From NCBI GenBank assembly GCA_943788725.1, contig CALSRJ010000002.1, forward strand, positions 310,001 through 374,000: DNA of 64,000 nucleotides, read 5' to 3'. Position numbers and translations under genes: made by a program. This document shows positions 1 to 7,951 of the stretch, piece after piece. Numbering within the stretch: the stretch's first letter is position 1; each line of letters opens with the position of its first letter. The notes under the pieces are model-generated. The model saw only the letters and a program-made list of their open reading frames with translations, did no database searches and had not been told where the DNA came from. Source of the stretch: an uncultured Flavobacteriales bacterium (GTDB taxonomy: Bacteria > Bacteroidota > Bacteroidia > Flavobacteriales_G > Salibacteraceae).

Positions 1-5
1 GACCT

Positions 6-344
6 ATGGCATACAGCACTTTCCTAGCCGACCGCTTAGAACAACGCTTGCGAAGCAAGGGCTTGACGGAGATGAAAAAGATGATGGGCGGACTCATTTT
101 CATGGTAAATGAAAAAATGTGCGTCGGCATCGATATTGACAAAAAAACTGGCTTGGATCGACTCATGGTGCGCGTAGGGAAAGCCTCCCACGAACAGCTG
201 ATCTTCAATAAAGGCAGTCGAGCAATGGACTTTACCGGAAAAACCATGCGAGGCTTCCTCTACGTTGACCCGGATGGTTTCGACAGCGAAGAAGACCTTG
301 ACTGGTGGGTGGAAAAAGCCCTTGAATTCAATCGTTCTATTTAA
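6..344 (+). CDS. TfoX/Sxy N-terminal-domain protein
   Basis: 112 residues, the size of a lone TfoX N-terminal domain. The opening resembles this family: an MKKMMGG stretch at about residues 23-29, then a central KMCVGID strand and a C-terminal DLDWWVEKALEF helix. Stand-alone versions are common in Bacteroidota and have no proven role; the competence function of Gammaproteobacterial Sxy/TfoX should not be transferred. The next gene starts 10 bp downstream on the same strand, so the two may be co-transcribed. The start ATG lies 6 bp into the window, so upstream signals are not visible. Confidence 0.8.
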   Translation: MAYSTFLADRLEQRLRSKGLTEMKKMMGGLIFMVNEKMCVGIDIDKKTGLDRLMVRVGKASHEQLIFNKGSRAMDFTGKTMRGFLYVDPDGFDSEEDLDWWVEKALEFNRSI

Positions 345-353
345 CCTAGTAGC

Positions 354-821
354 ATGAGCTCCATTGGACAAATTACCGCGCCTCAAGGCATAAACATCGG
401 ATCTAGCACAGCAAAAAAGCTTGATTTTTTTCAGCGACTCTTTGACGAATTGCGCGGACGAGACATCCCGCAAGACACGATCGAAAAGATCAATGCACAT
501 ATCAACACAATCAACAGCTTCAGCGGATCTGAGGTCAAGTTTCGAAGGCATATTCGCCGATCTCAAAGAAAGGTCCTTGACCTGCTCGTAAAGGAGGTGA
601 AACTCGTTCCTAAATACTACCACCGAAACATGTGGCTCGGACTGGGAATGGCCGTTTTCGGCGTTCCGATTGGAGTCTCCTTGGGGGTTTCGATTGAAAA
701 CATGGGAATGATCGGAGTTGGAATACCTATTGGAATGGCCGTTGGAATCGCCATTGGAACGTCTATGGACAAAAAGGCTTTGGAAGAGGGAAGACAGCTC
801 AATGTGTCCATGGAATATTGA
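354..821 (+). CDS. hypothetical protein with C-terminal glycine-zipper membrane region
   Basis: 155 residues. The first ~95 are soluble and charged, with predicted helices (LDFFQRLFDELRGR). Residues ~97-140 form a Gly-rich hydrophobic segment of repeated GxxxG-like spacing (GVPIGVSLGV, GIPIGMAVGIAIG), probably two membrane helices of glycine-zipper type, followed by a short charged tail. Function not recognised. It follows the TfoX-like gene closely. A 272-codon open frame on the opposite strand covers the same DNA but has the low-complexity look of a shadow of the Gly-rich repeats. Confidence 0.6.
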   Translation: MSSIGQITAPQGINIGSSTAKKLDFFQRLFDELRGRDIPQDTIEKINAHINTINSFSGSEVKFRRHIRRSQRKVLDLLVKEVKLVPKYYHRNMWLGLGMAVFGVPIGVSLGVSIENMGMIGVGIPIGMAVGIAIGTSMDKKALEEGRQLNVSMEY

Positions 822-904
822 GCAACAACATCCTTCAGACGTAACCCAAGTCACATAATCCCCGAACCCTTAGGACCACCTTTGATGAAATAAATTCATC
901 AGAC

Positions 905-1294
905 ATGTCCTATTATTTCAACACTGCGCTTTCAGAAGTTTCATTTGAAAGCGCCATTGCATCGGTGACAGAAGCACTGAAAGCTGAGGGATTCGGTATT
1001 CTAACCGAGATCGATATGCAACAAACGTTCAAGAACAAACTCGGCGTAGAAATGGGTCGTTACCAAATCCTCGGCGCTTGCAACCCCCAATTTGCCCACA
1101 AAGCGGTATCTGAAGAAAATAAGATCGGGGTTTTCTTGCCCTGTAGCGTAGTGGTACGTGAAACCGAAGGAGGTGACGTAGAGGTGGCCATTGTAGATCC
1201 CATCGCTTCCATGCAAGCCGTCGAAAATCCAGCACTTGAGCCCATCGCAGGAGAGGTGCAAGAAAAACTAAAGCGCGTGATTGCTTCGTTGTGA
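905..1294 (+). CDS. DUF302 domain protein
   Basis: 129 residues spanning one DUF302 domain. The typical pattern is visible: an N-terminal strand, a SVTEALKAEGFGILTEIDMQ helix-strand, a LGACNPQFAHKA motif in the middle, then LPCSVVVRE and a final VIDP-type strand (here IVDPIASM). The family is widespread and its biochemical role is unknown. The gene ends 1 bp before the convergent stop of the BNR-repeat gene, so the two share a very short 3' boundary. Confidence 0.88.
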   Translation: MSYYFNTALSEVSFESAIASVTEALKAEGFGILTEIDMQQTFKNKLGVEMGRYQILGACNPQFAHKAVSEENKIGVFLPCSVVVRETEGGDVEVAIVDPIASMQAVENPALEPIAGEVQEKLKRVIASL

Positions 1295-1295
1295 T

Positions 1296-4200
1296 CTAAT
1301 CCTTTGGAACTTGGATCAATTCGATTTTGGCGTTTAATACCATCTCGTTGAGCGCCTTGATCTCAGTCGTATTCAAGGCCTCCCATTTGTCCAACTCCGC
1401 ATTAATCATTGCCGTCATTTCGTTGGCTACAGCAATCGCCTGATCCGTGGGTCGGTAGTCTCCGTAGGACGCTTCACTCTTGACAGCAGCCAACTTGTTA
1501 TTCAGTCGAATTGGATAGTTCAAGGGATCTTGACCGCTCTTGTTCTTTGTCTGATAAAGGGCTTCTTCTATGGCCGTCATAGATTCTTGTATGGACTTGA
1601 TCTGGTCCTTGATCTTTTGATGCACTGAATCATCCTCAAGCCTAGCGCTCAAATCCTTCAATTGCCCACGGATGGCCCGAATATCCTTTATGGCTTTATG
1701 GGTTTCGCTCAGCTTGTCGTTGGATTGCTGCACAAAGTCAAATTGTACCTTTAGGTCCTCGATGGAGGAAGTAGATCGAGGATCTGCTAAAATGGTGAAG
1801 TCGGTCTCAACTTGCTCTCCGTTCATACTCAGCCTCGCTTTATACTCTCCCGGCAACGCCTTTGGTCCGGCGAGTCCACCTGCCCATAAAATCATACCTG
1901 GAAACCCCTCTGCATTGGGGTAGCGCATGTCCCACACAAAGCTGTTGCTCCCTTGTTCTGCCGTGAGCGAGTCTTTCTTCTCTTCGGCTTTCGAGCTAAA
2001 CTTTCTAATCAAGCTTCCATCCTTTTCAAGCAGTTCGAAAGTCACCGTGTCTTCGGACGAAATCGCCTGATTGATGTTGAAGAAGAATTGCACGCCATTG
2101 TGATGATTCTCACCCGCTGATTTCGGTGGTTTGCGCTTTCCATTGAAGGCTCCCATTCGATATGCATCTGTAGGCTTCAATAGGCAAATTACGTCTTCGG
2201 TTACGCTGGACGTGAGCTGGTGAAAAACAGATAAGTCATCGAGGATATACACCCCTCTACCCTGTGTTGCGATGGCCAGGTTCTTGTCCTTGACTACCAT
2301 ATCCGTTACCGGCGTGATGGGCAAATCAAGCTGCATACTGCTCCATGAAGCCCCGTCATCGAAAGAAATGAATACTCCGAATTCTGTACCTGCATACAAG
2401 AGCCCTTGTCGATCTGGATCGGCCCGTACTACCCGAGTGAAGTGATCCGCCGGAATGCCATTGATGATCTTCACCCAGGTCTTCCCATAGTCCTTGGACC
2501 GAAACAAATAAGGTCGATAATCACCAGCCTTGTAAAGTGTTCCTGCCAAATAAACGCCCCCCTTGGTAAAAGGATCCGGATCAATGCTATTCCACATGAG
2601 GTTCTTCGGTGCACTTGGAGGCGTAACTTCAGTCCACGTCTCTCCTCCGTCCTTCGACAGATTGACCCTGCCATCGTCTGACGCGGTCCACAATAGATCC
2701 TCTTCATAGGGAGATTCGCATGCGGCGAAAATCGTCGCGTAGTATTCAACCCCTGTATTGTCTTGGGTAATTGGCCCACCTGATGAAACCTGTTTCTCAG
2801 GCTCATCACGGGTTAAATCCGGACTGATCACTTCCCACGACTGTCCTTCATTGGTGGTGACGTGCAGGTGGTTCGAGGCGGCATAGAGCTTATCTGGATC
2901 ATGCGGCGAAAAGAAAATGGGGAAATTCCACTGGAAGCGATACTTGAAATCTTCCACCCCATGCCCTATGGGGTTGTCGGGCCAAATATCTACCAATCGG
3001 AACGCATCGTTGGAGTGATCTACCCTTGATAAATATCCTCCATAACTACCACCATAGACAACCTCTGGGTTCTCTGGGTCAGGCGCAAGGTGTGCACTTT
3101 CTCCACCAGCCGTAGATTCCCAATCACCCTCACCAATACTTCTTCCTGCCGTTCTGTGTGGAATGCGAAGGGTTGAATTGTCTTGTTGGGCCACATAAAT
3201 GCGATACGGAAAAGCATTGTCGGTGGTAATCCGATAGTATTGCGCCGTTGCTTGGTTGTGGTAAGAAGTCCAGTTTTCTCCCGCGTCAAAACTCACTTGA
3301 GCCCCACCGTCATCACCAACGACCAGGTTTTCGTTGTTCTCCGGAGAAATCCATAGGTCGTGGTGATCACCGTGCGGGGTGCGGTATGACTTAAAGTTCT
3401 TTCCGCCATCATCGGATCGCCAAAACTGCACGTTCATGACGTACACCCGATCCGCATTGATTGGATCGGCGAATACCTTGGAATAGTACCATGCTCGTTG
3501 CCGTAAATTGGCGTCTTCCGAAACCTTCGCCCAAGTTTTTCCGGCATCGTCTGAACGGAACAAGCCTCCATTTTTTGCCTCAACAATGGCGAATACACGA
3601 TCAGAATTTGCACCAGAAACCGAAACTCCGATAATGCCCAATGGGCCATGTGGCAATCCCTTGTTCTCTGAGATGTTCTCCCAGGTATCACCGCCATCTG
3701 TACTTTTCCAAAGACCCGAACCCTCACCACCACTGCTGAGGCTGTACGGCGTTCGTCGCACCTTCCACGTAGCAGCGTATAGGATCCTTGGATTGTTAGG
3801 ATCATAAGTCACATCAACGGCCCCTGCGCCAGAATTTACGTAGAGCACTTTTTTCCATGTCTTTCCTCCATCGGTGGTTTTAAACAGACCCCTTTCGGGA
3901 CTATCCTTGAATAGATCCCCGATCACGGCTACCAAAACGGTATTCGGATCCTTAGGGTGAACACGGATCTCTCCGATCTGCGTCATTTTAGCCAAGCCAA
4001 TAGACTCCCAGGTCTTTCCTGCATCATAAGAACGATAGACACCCTCGTAACCAGGAGAAACGTTTCCTCGAACGGTTTTTTCGCCGCAGCCGGCATATAC
4101 AATATTGGGATCTGACGGACTCACCCGAACGGCCCCCACAGATCCTCCAAAAAATCCATCGGAAATACTTTGCCAGCTGTTTCCACCATCGGTCGTCTTC

Positions 4201-4439
4201 CAAACTCCGCCTCCTGTAGCCGCGAGGTAGTATACATTTGGTTGACCCAGCACTCCGCAGACTCCGCTAGCCCTTCCACCACGATGGGTCCCGACGAAGC
4301 GCCAATGCATTGCTTTGTATGCATCGGATTGGAAGTGGGCTGGGATTTCTGATTCGGATTTCGATTTATTCTTTTGGGCGAAGGATACTTGGCCAACGAG
4401 GTAAATCGAAAAGGCAAGGAAAAGGGTCAGTCTGATCAT
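1296..4439 (-). CDS. large secreted BNR/Asp-box (sortilin-like) repeat protein
   Basis: 1047 residues starting with a signal peptide (hydrophobic residues 3-18, AQ cleavage context). The body contains at least eleven Asp-box motifs of SxDxGxTW type (TTDGGNSW, SYDAGKTW, TTDGGKTW, STDGGDTW, SDDAGKTW and others). These belong to the VPS10/sortilin-like or glycosyl-hydrolase-like beta-propeller class common in Bacteroidota, and the length matches that group. The last ~250 residues leave the propeller: a beta domain (about 800-900) followed by a helical segment. Catalytic sialidase residues cannot be assigned, so no enzymatic activity is claimed. No T9SS tail is obvious. It is transcribed alone. 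Confidence 0.85.
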   Translation of the reverse strand: MIRLTLFLAFSIYLVGQVSFAQKNKSKSESEIPAHFQSDAYKAMHWRFVGTHRGGRASGVCGVLGQPNVYYLAATGGGVWKTTDGGNSWQSISDGFFGGSVGAVRVSPSDPNIVYAGCGEKTVRGNVSPGYEGVYRSYDAGKTWESIGLAKMTQIGEIRVHPKDPNTVLVAVIGDLFKDSPERGLFKTTDGGKTWKKVLYVNSGAGAVDVTYDPNNPRILYAATWKVRRTPYSLSSGGEGSGLWKSTDGGDTWENISENKGLPHGPLGIIGVSVSGANSDRVFAIVEAKNGGLFRSDDAGKTWAKVSEDANLRQRAWYYSKVFADPINADRVYVMNVQFWRSDDGGKNFKSYRTPHGDHHDLWISPENNENLVVGDDGGAQVSFDAGENWTSYHNQATAQYYRITTDNAFPYRIYVAQQDNSTLRIPHRTAGRSIGEGDWESTAGGESAHLAPDPENPEVVYGGSYGGYLSRVDHSNDAFRLVDIWPDNPIGHGVEDFKYRFQWNFPIFFSPHDPDKLYAASNHLHVTTNEGQSWEVISPDLTRDEPEKQVSSGGPITQDNTGVEYYATIFAACESPYEEDLLWTASDDGRVNLSKDGGETWTEVTPPSAPKNLMWNSIDPDPFTKGGVYLAGTLYKAGDYRPYLFRSKDYGKTWVKIINGIPADHFTRVVRADPDRQGLLYAGTEFGVFISFDDGASWSSMQLDLPITPVTDMVVKDKNLAIATQGRGVYILDDLSVFHQLTSSVTEDVICLLKPTDAYRMGAFNGKRKPPKSAGENHHNGVQFFFNINQAISSEDTVTFELLEKDGSLIRKFSSKAEEKKDSLTAEQGSNSFVWDMRYPNAEGFPGMILWAGGLAGPKALPGEYKARLSMNGEQVETDFTILADPRSTSSIEDLKVQFDFVQQSNDKLSETHKAIKDIRAIRGQLKDLSARLEDDSVHQKIKDQIKSIQESMTAIEEALYQTKNKSGQDPLNYPIRLNNKLAAVKSEASYGDYRPTDQAIAVANEMTAMINAELDKWEALNTTEIKALNEMVLNAKIELIQVPKD

Positions 4440-4553
4440 GGGAAATAATTTCGAAGCGCAAAGTAGTGAAGAGGTCCAAAAATCTGCATTCTTTACCCTC
4501 AGAAATAACTACATCTGTTCATGATACGTTATTTTTGAACCGCACGAAATTCG

Positions 4554-4940
4554 ATGAAACAGACCCTGCTACTTTTCATGAGCTTGGTAATGGGCTTTCT
4601 GATTATCCTAGCCTTAAGACCGGTTGACACGTCCTTAGAACATGCTTCTTCGATTGAAGCGATTGTCGATAGCGTCGGGTCCGACGAAAGCACGGGAGAC
4701 ATTTCCCTACATATGAAAGGAAGCGACATCATATTCTCTGTAAATCGGGGAATCTTCTTTGGAATGAAGAAGGAAGTGATATCAAGCTTGATGAATGGCA
4801 AAGTGGCGCTCATCCATTACGCGTCTCATTTCACGCCTCCGGATCCTTTTGGAAAGCATCGCCACATCATCCAAATTTCGCTGGCTGGTTCGGTGATTTA
4901 TGATGAGAACAGGGATCCGCACTTCACCCTTCCGAACTAA
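4554..4940 (+). CDS. hypothetical N-terminally anchored protein
   Basis: 128 residues. One hydrophobic helix at residues 4-21 (LLLFMSLVMGFLIILAL) serves as signal peptide or anchor, followed by a small soluble domain with alternating beta strands. No family recognised. A stretch TATTTTTG about 25 bp upstream of the ATG fits the Bacteroidota -7 element TAnnTTTG. It converges on the lipoprotein gene that ends 6 bp away. Confidence 0.6.
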   Translation: MKQTLLLFMSLVMGFLIILALRPVDTSLEHASSIEAIVDSVGSDESTGDISLHMKGSDIIFSVNRGIFFGMKKEVISSLMNGKVALIHYASHFTPPDPFGKHRHIIQISLAGSVIYDENRDPHFTLPN

Positions 4941-4946
4941 GGGGGG

Positions 4947-5375
4947 TCAATCCTGTTTCAATAGTTCCATTTCGTAATTCAGACCCAAGTCATCGGACCG
5001 TGTCCAAACCTGTTTCTTCTTAGCGTTATCAGCCACCTCCCAAATGATGATTTGTTCGCCGCTATTGGCATTTCCCTCCATGGTCACGGTCGCTTCCGAA
5101 TTCTCCCATTTGAATGCCTCATTATCATTGACAGCGTAAGTCTCGCTTAAAAAGGAGTATGAATAATCAAGATTGTTCTTGCCCGTTCCGTCACTCTTGA
5201 AGGTGATGGTTCCCACATCTGATAGAGGCGCCGTAAATGGAAGGGATCCAGAAACGCTGATTTCCAATCGGTCTACGGACCAAGTTCCAATGAGGCGGTT
5301 GGACAGTTGCTCTTCTTTGGAGCAACCCACGCATAGGATGGCAAGGATGACGATGCTTAAAATTCTTCTCACCAT
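4947..5375 (-). CDS. lipocalin-like lipoprotein
   Basis: The start at 5375 (MVRRILSIVILAILCVGCSKEE) is preferred over longer frames because it gives a textbook lipoprotein signal with lipobox VGC (Cys about residue 17). The mature part begins with NRLIGTWSVDRLEI, the LxGTW motif of small lipocalin-like proteins of Bacteroidota, and continues as a beta-barrel-like pattern ending in EMELLKQD. About 142 residues. Probably a periplasmic or outer-membrane-facing lipoprotein of unknown ligand. Confidence 0.7.
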   Translation of the reverse strand: MVRRILSIVILAILCVGCSKEEQLSNRLIGTWSVDRLEISVSGSLPFTAPLSDVGTITFKSDGTGKNNLDYSYSFLSETYAVNDNEAFKWENSEATVTMEGNANSGEQIIIWEVADNAKKKQVWTRSDDLGLNYEMELLKQD

Positions 5376-5470
5376 CTGGAAAGTCTTTGTATGAAAACCA
5401 AGATACGGATTGCAATTAGAATCGCCTTGGTCAAGGGAGACGACGAGCCGCCCAATCGAGGCGTGAAGGA

Positions 5471-6190
5471 TTAAAGATCTTCTAATAAGATTTTTAGATT
5501 GTCCCGGACAAATGCGTCGAACTCTAGCTGGGTTAAGAATTTGCAATCTTCATCCACCATGAACTCTTCATCCTCGATTGCTTTCAATCGAATATCCGCG
5601 GCTTTGAGGTGCATCAGAATGTCATAATGCTCAATTTCATACTCCATAAGCATTCCTTGAATAGCTCCATATATCGTCGCCCAATTCGGATCTACGACCC
5701 CAAATTCATCTGAAACATAAATGGTTTTTGGCGCCGAATCCCCTTCGAAGAATAGGTTCACCTTTCTCACTGACTTACCTGCCATCTCAACGATCTCTTC
5801 GGTCTGTTCTGCATTGAAATTTCCAAGGCTGTGGCCCAATCTGAAATCAGCCGCCGAATCGATGATCACCCCGTATTGATCTCCGAAAATCTCAATGGTA
5901 TTGATCATCTCATATTTTTCTGCGTCTGAGATGACTTCCATTTTCAAGATGCCTGCGGCTGTCTTAAATGAAGTCTTCATTTTGTGATCTTTAAAGGTGA
6001 TCTTCAACTCTTCCGGCAACATCATCACGAGCGCCCCGTCAGCATCAATATCTGGATAAGAAACCTGATAAAGAATCTCACCTTCTGAAAGATCGCCGCT
6101 TACTCCGGAATCGTTAGAGCACGACATAATGAAGGGAAGCAAAAACGCAACCAACAACATAGGAACTACTTGCATTTTACCTATCCTCAT
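5471..6190 (-). CDS. hypothetical lipoprotein
   Basis: Start chosen at 6190 (MRIGKMQVVPMLLVAFLLP). The frame is open further upstream, but this start gives a clean signal and lipobox (MSC|SN, Cys ~24). About 239 residues. The mature domain opens with EGEILYQVSYPDIDADG and has a strand-rich middle and a helical end, similar in pattern to DUF4412-like Bacteroidota lipoproteins; that link is tentative. The ATG lies 5 bp downstream of the stop of the coiled-coil lipoprotein gene, so the two should be one operon. Confidence 0.65.
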   Translation of the reverse strand: MRIGKMQVVPMLLVAFLLPFIMSCSNDSGVSGDLSEGEILYQVSYPDIDADGALVMMLPEELKITFKDHKMKTSFKTAAGILKMEVISDAEKYEMINTIEIFGDQYGVIIDSAADFRLGHSLGNFNAEQTEEIVEMAGKSVRKVNLFFEGDSAPKTIYVSDEFGVVDPNWATIYGAIQGMLMEYEIEHYDILMHLKAADIRLKAIEDEEFMVDEDCKFLTQLEFDAFVRDNLKILLEDL

Positions 6191-6195
6191 CACAA

Positions 6196-7110
6196 TCAAT
6201 CGGTTTGGATGATTAACGTTTTTGTGATCGACCAAAAGCTTCCTGGATTTGCAATCTTGATCGTGCTTGAGTTCCCACTTCCACTTATCTGGTAGGATGC
6301 ACTTGGGTGATCTGAGATTATCTTAATGGCTTTTGTGGGAATGGTCAAGTCATTGAAGTCGCGCAAGTCGGCCTTGTTCAACTGACTAAGGTTGATGTCC
6401 TCATTCAATTCAAACGTAACAAGATTCGCCTTTTTGATGATGTTCATCGCCTGAAGCTCTTTCTTACTTCCAAAGAAATAGAAGGCGGTATTGAGCTTTT
6501 GTTCGCGGATCATCAGCTCCTCTTCTTTGCTCGTCAATTCGGATTCGAGGTTCTTTACTTGGTCTTTGTACTTACTCAACCCTTGAGATTGCAGATCGAA
6601 CTCCGTTTGTAATTCTGAGTACTCACCCAACACATCATTCAGCTCAGCTCCTAATTCGTTGAGATCGCGGTTCATGATGGCGATTCTGACCTCTTGGGCC
6701 TTCACCTTTTCATCAAGACTAACTACGTGGTCAAGCAGCAGTTGCGCTGCTAGGTTGTTCTTACCTAAAGATTCGCGTAAATTTTCGACGATGTTACGGT
6801 TCAAGTTAACCAATGAGGTCACCGACTTCACTTGCTCCAGAATTACGGAATCACCCTCTTGCTCGGCCAAAGACTACTTGATGGAGACCTCAAGTTGCTC
6901 AAGTGAATCGAGATAGGCATTGACAAACTTGGCCCCTACGCCAACCCGAGTTACGATTGAGTCTTGGCTTCGAACCCTTTTCTTCAGGTCCTCATTTTCT
7001 TGAACGAGCTCATCTACATCTATATCGGATTCAGCACCACAAGCGGCCATTAATACCAAGAGTAGCACGGAACCCAAAAAATGAAGGTAGAAACGGCGTT
7101 TCAATCTCAT
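6196..7110 (-). pseudogene. coiled-coil lipoprotein split by an in-frame TAG
   Basis: Two consecutive open frames in the same reading frame. 7110-6874 encodes 78 residues with a lipoprotein signal (lipobox AAC), ending ...LEVSIK then TAG (6876-6874). Translation is open again directly after the stop (6873-6196) for about 225 codons of coiled coil and a C-terminal domain. Together they match end to end the intact 286-residue paralogue at 21514-22374: same N-terminal lipobox, DSI spacing, coiled coil, a GxKxEL motif, a DLR motif, II(S/T)(D/E)HP and a FWSI(S/T)K end. So this is one gene interrupted by a single amber codon. It may be a recent pseudogene, a sequencing error or a readthrough case. 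The family resembles coiled-coil lipoproteins sometimes labelled Cbp1-type adhesins; that label is tentative. Confidence 0.75.
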
Positions 7111-7177
7111 CGGATGGGTTGATTAGGTTAGTCCAAGCAAAGATAGGAAAGCAGGTGCAAATTGATCAGAAATTGGC

Positions 7178-7588
7178 CTAGACTTTATCTTCTTCCCTCA
7201 CCTTCAAATACCAATCGGGGTCCTTAAACTTTGCAATCATCTCACCATAGGTTTTCTGCCGTTGCTCGGATATTTGGTAGGTAGAATTTTCACCATAAAT
7301 GGCAGAGAATATAACGGTGCTCTCCTCACCATTGTCATCCTTGAGAAAGATGCGAACGAGCTCTTGATCTCCCATATAGGTGAGTTCGCCTCGGCATCCA
7401 GGGCATCTGAAATGCGCGTTTTCACCCTTTTCAAAATGAAGACTGGGATGATAATGCACGTTGTAGTCACCCAGTTTATCGCTCAGCAAAACGATGCCAA
7501 AGTTTCCTGCCGAATTCTTCACTGATAAAACTAGGTAGCCATTTACGTTTAGTGCGACATTACAGTGAGGGCAACTATAGGTCGACAT
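7178..7588 (-). CDS. small zinc-ribbon-like protein
   Basis: 136 residues. Two CxxC pairs, CPHC at residues 6-9 and CPGC near residue 63, could bind one zinc ion in a ribbon that encloses a beta-rich insert. The C-terminal half is helical and acidic (EQRQKTYGEMIAKFKDPDWYLKVREEDKV). No signal peptide, so cytosolic. No named family recognised. It is probably single, lying between the lipoprotein gene and the tRNA. Confidence 0.6.
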   Translation of the reverse strand: MSTYSCPHCNVALNVNGYLVLSVKNSAGNFGIVLLSDKLGDYNVHYHPSLHFEKGENAHFRCPGCRGELTYMGDQELVRIFLKDDNGEESTVIFSAIYGENSTYQISEQRQKTYGEMIAKFKDPDWYLKVREEDKV

Positions 7589-7767
7589 AAGGTTAGGTTT
7601 TAGGTTAGTCTCGAAAAAATACGCTTTTTCCGCTAAATTCCCACTAAAACATGTTGAAATTCAAGTGTATACCTTCCTGCCTCAAGTTTTCACGAATCAT
7701 TCAGACAAGTTCTATCCGAGCATTTTTGGGTCGACCCAAAGACGAATCAGCTGGATTTTGTCGATAA

Positions 7768-7797
7768 AAAAAGCCCTCCACAGTGCGGAGGGCTTTA
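7768..7797 (-). terminator. intrinsic terminator after tRNA-Val
   Basis: On the minus strand, AAAGCCCTCC and GGAGGGCTTT pair around a short loop and are followed by a run of seven T. It sits about 10 bp beyond the 3' end of the tRNA gene. Confidence 0.85.
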
Positions 7798-7807
7798 AAT
7801 CATCAAG

Positions 7808-7882
7808 TGGGAGCTGAGGGGTTCGAACCCCCGACCCCCTCGGTGTAAACGAGGTGCTCTGAACCAGCTGAGCTAAGCTCCC
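7808..7882 (-). tRNA. tRNA-Val (anticodon UAC)
   Basis: On the minus strand a 75-nt cloverleaf is readable. The acceptor GGGAGCT pairs with AGCTCCC, the anticodon stem is CCTCG/CGAGG with the 7-nt loop TTTACAC (anticodon TAC), and the T arm is GGGGG-TTCGAAC-CCCTC with one G-T pair. The discriminator is A. The 3' CCA is not encoded. Confidence 0.95.
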
Positions 7883-7951
7883 TTGAGAATCCCCTTAAAA
7901 AGGGGCGCAAATATACATGAACTTTCTATTGATGCAATCTTTTTTGAAAGG

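Noticed and set aside
36-854. 272-codon open frame on the minus strand over the first genes
   Set aside because: Composition is low-complexity and follows the Gly-rich gene on the other strand. Two better supported genes lie opposite.
4947-5546. 199-codon version of the lipocalin-like lipoprotein
   Set aside because: The extra 57 N-terminal residues precede a perfect lipoprotein signal, so the shorter start at 5375 is preferred.
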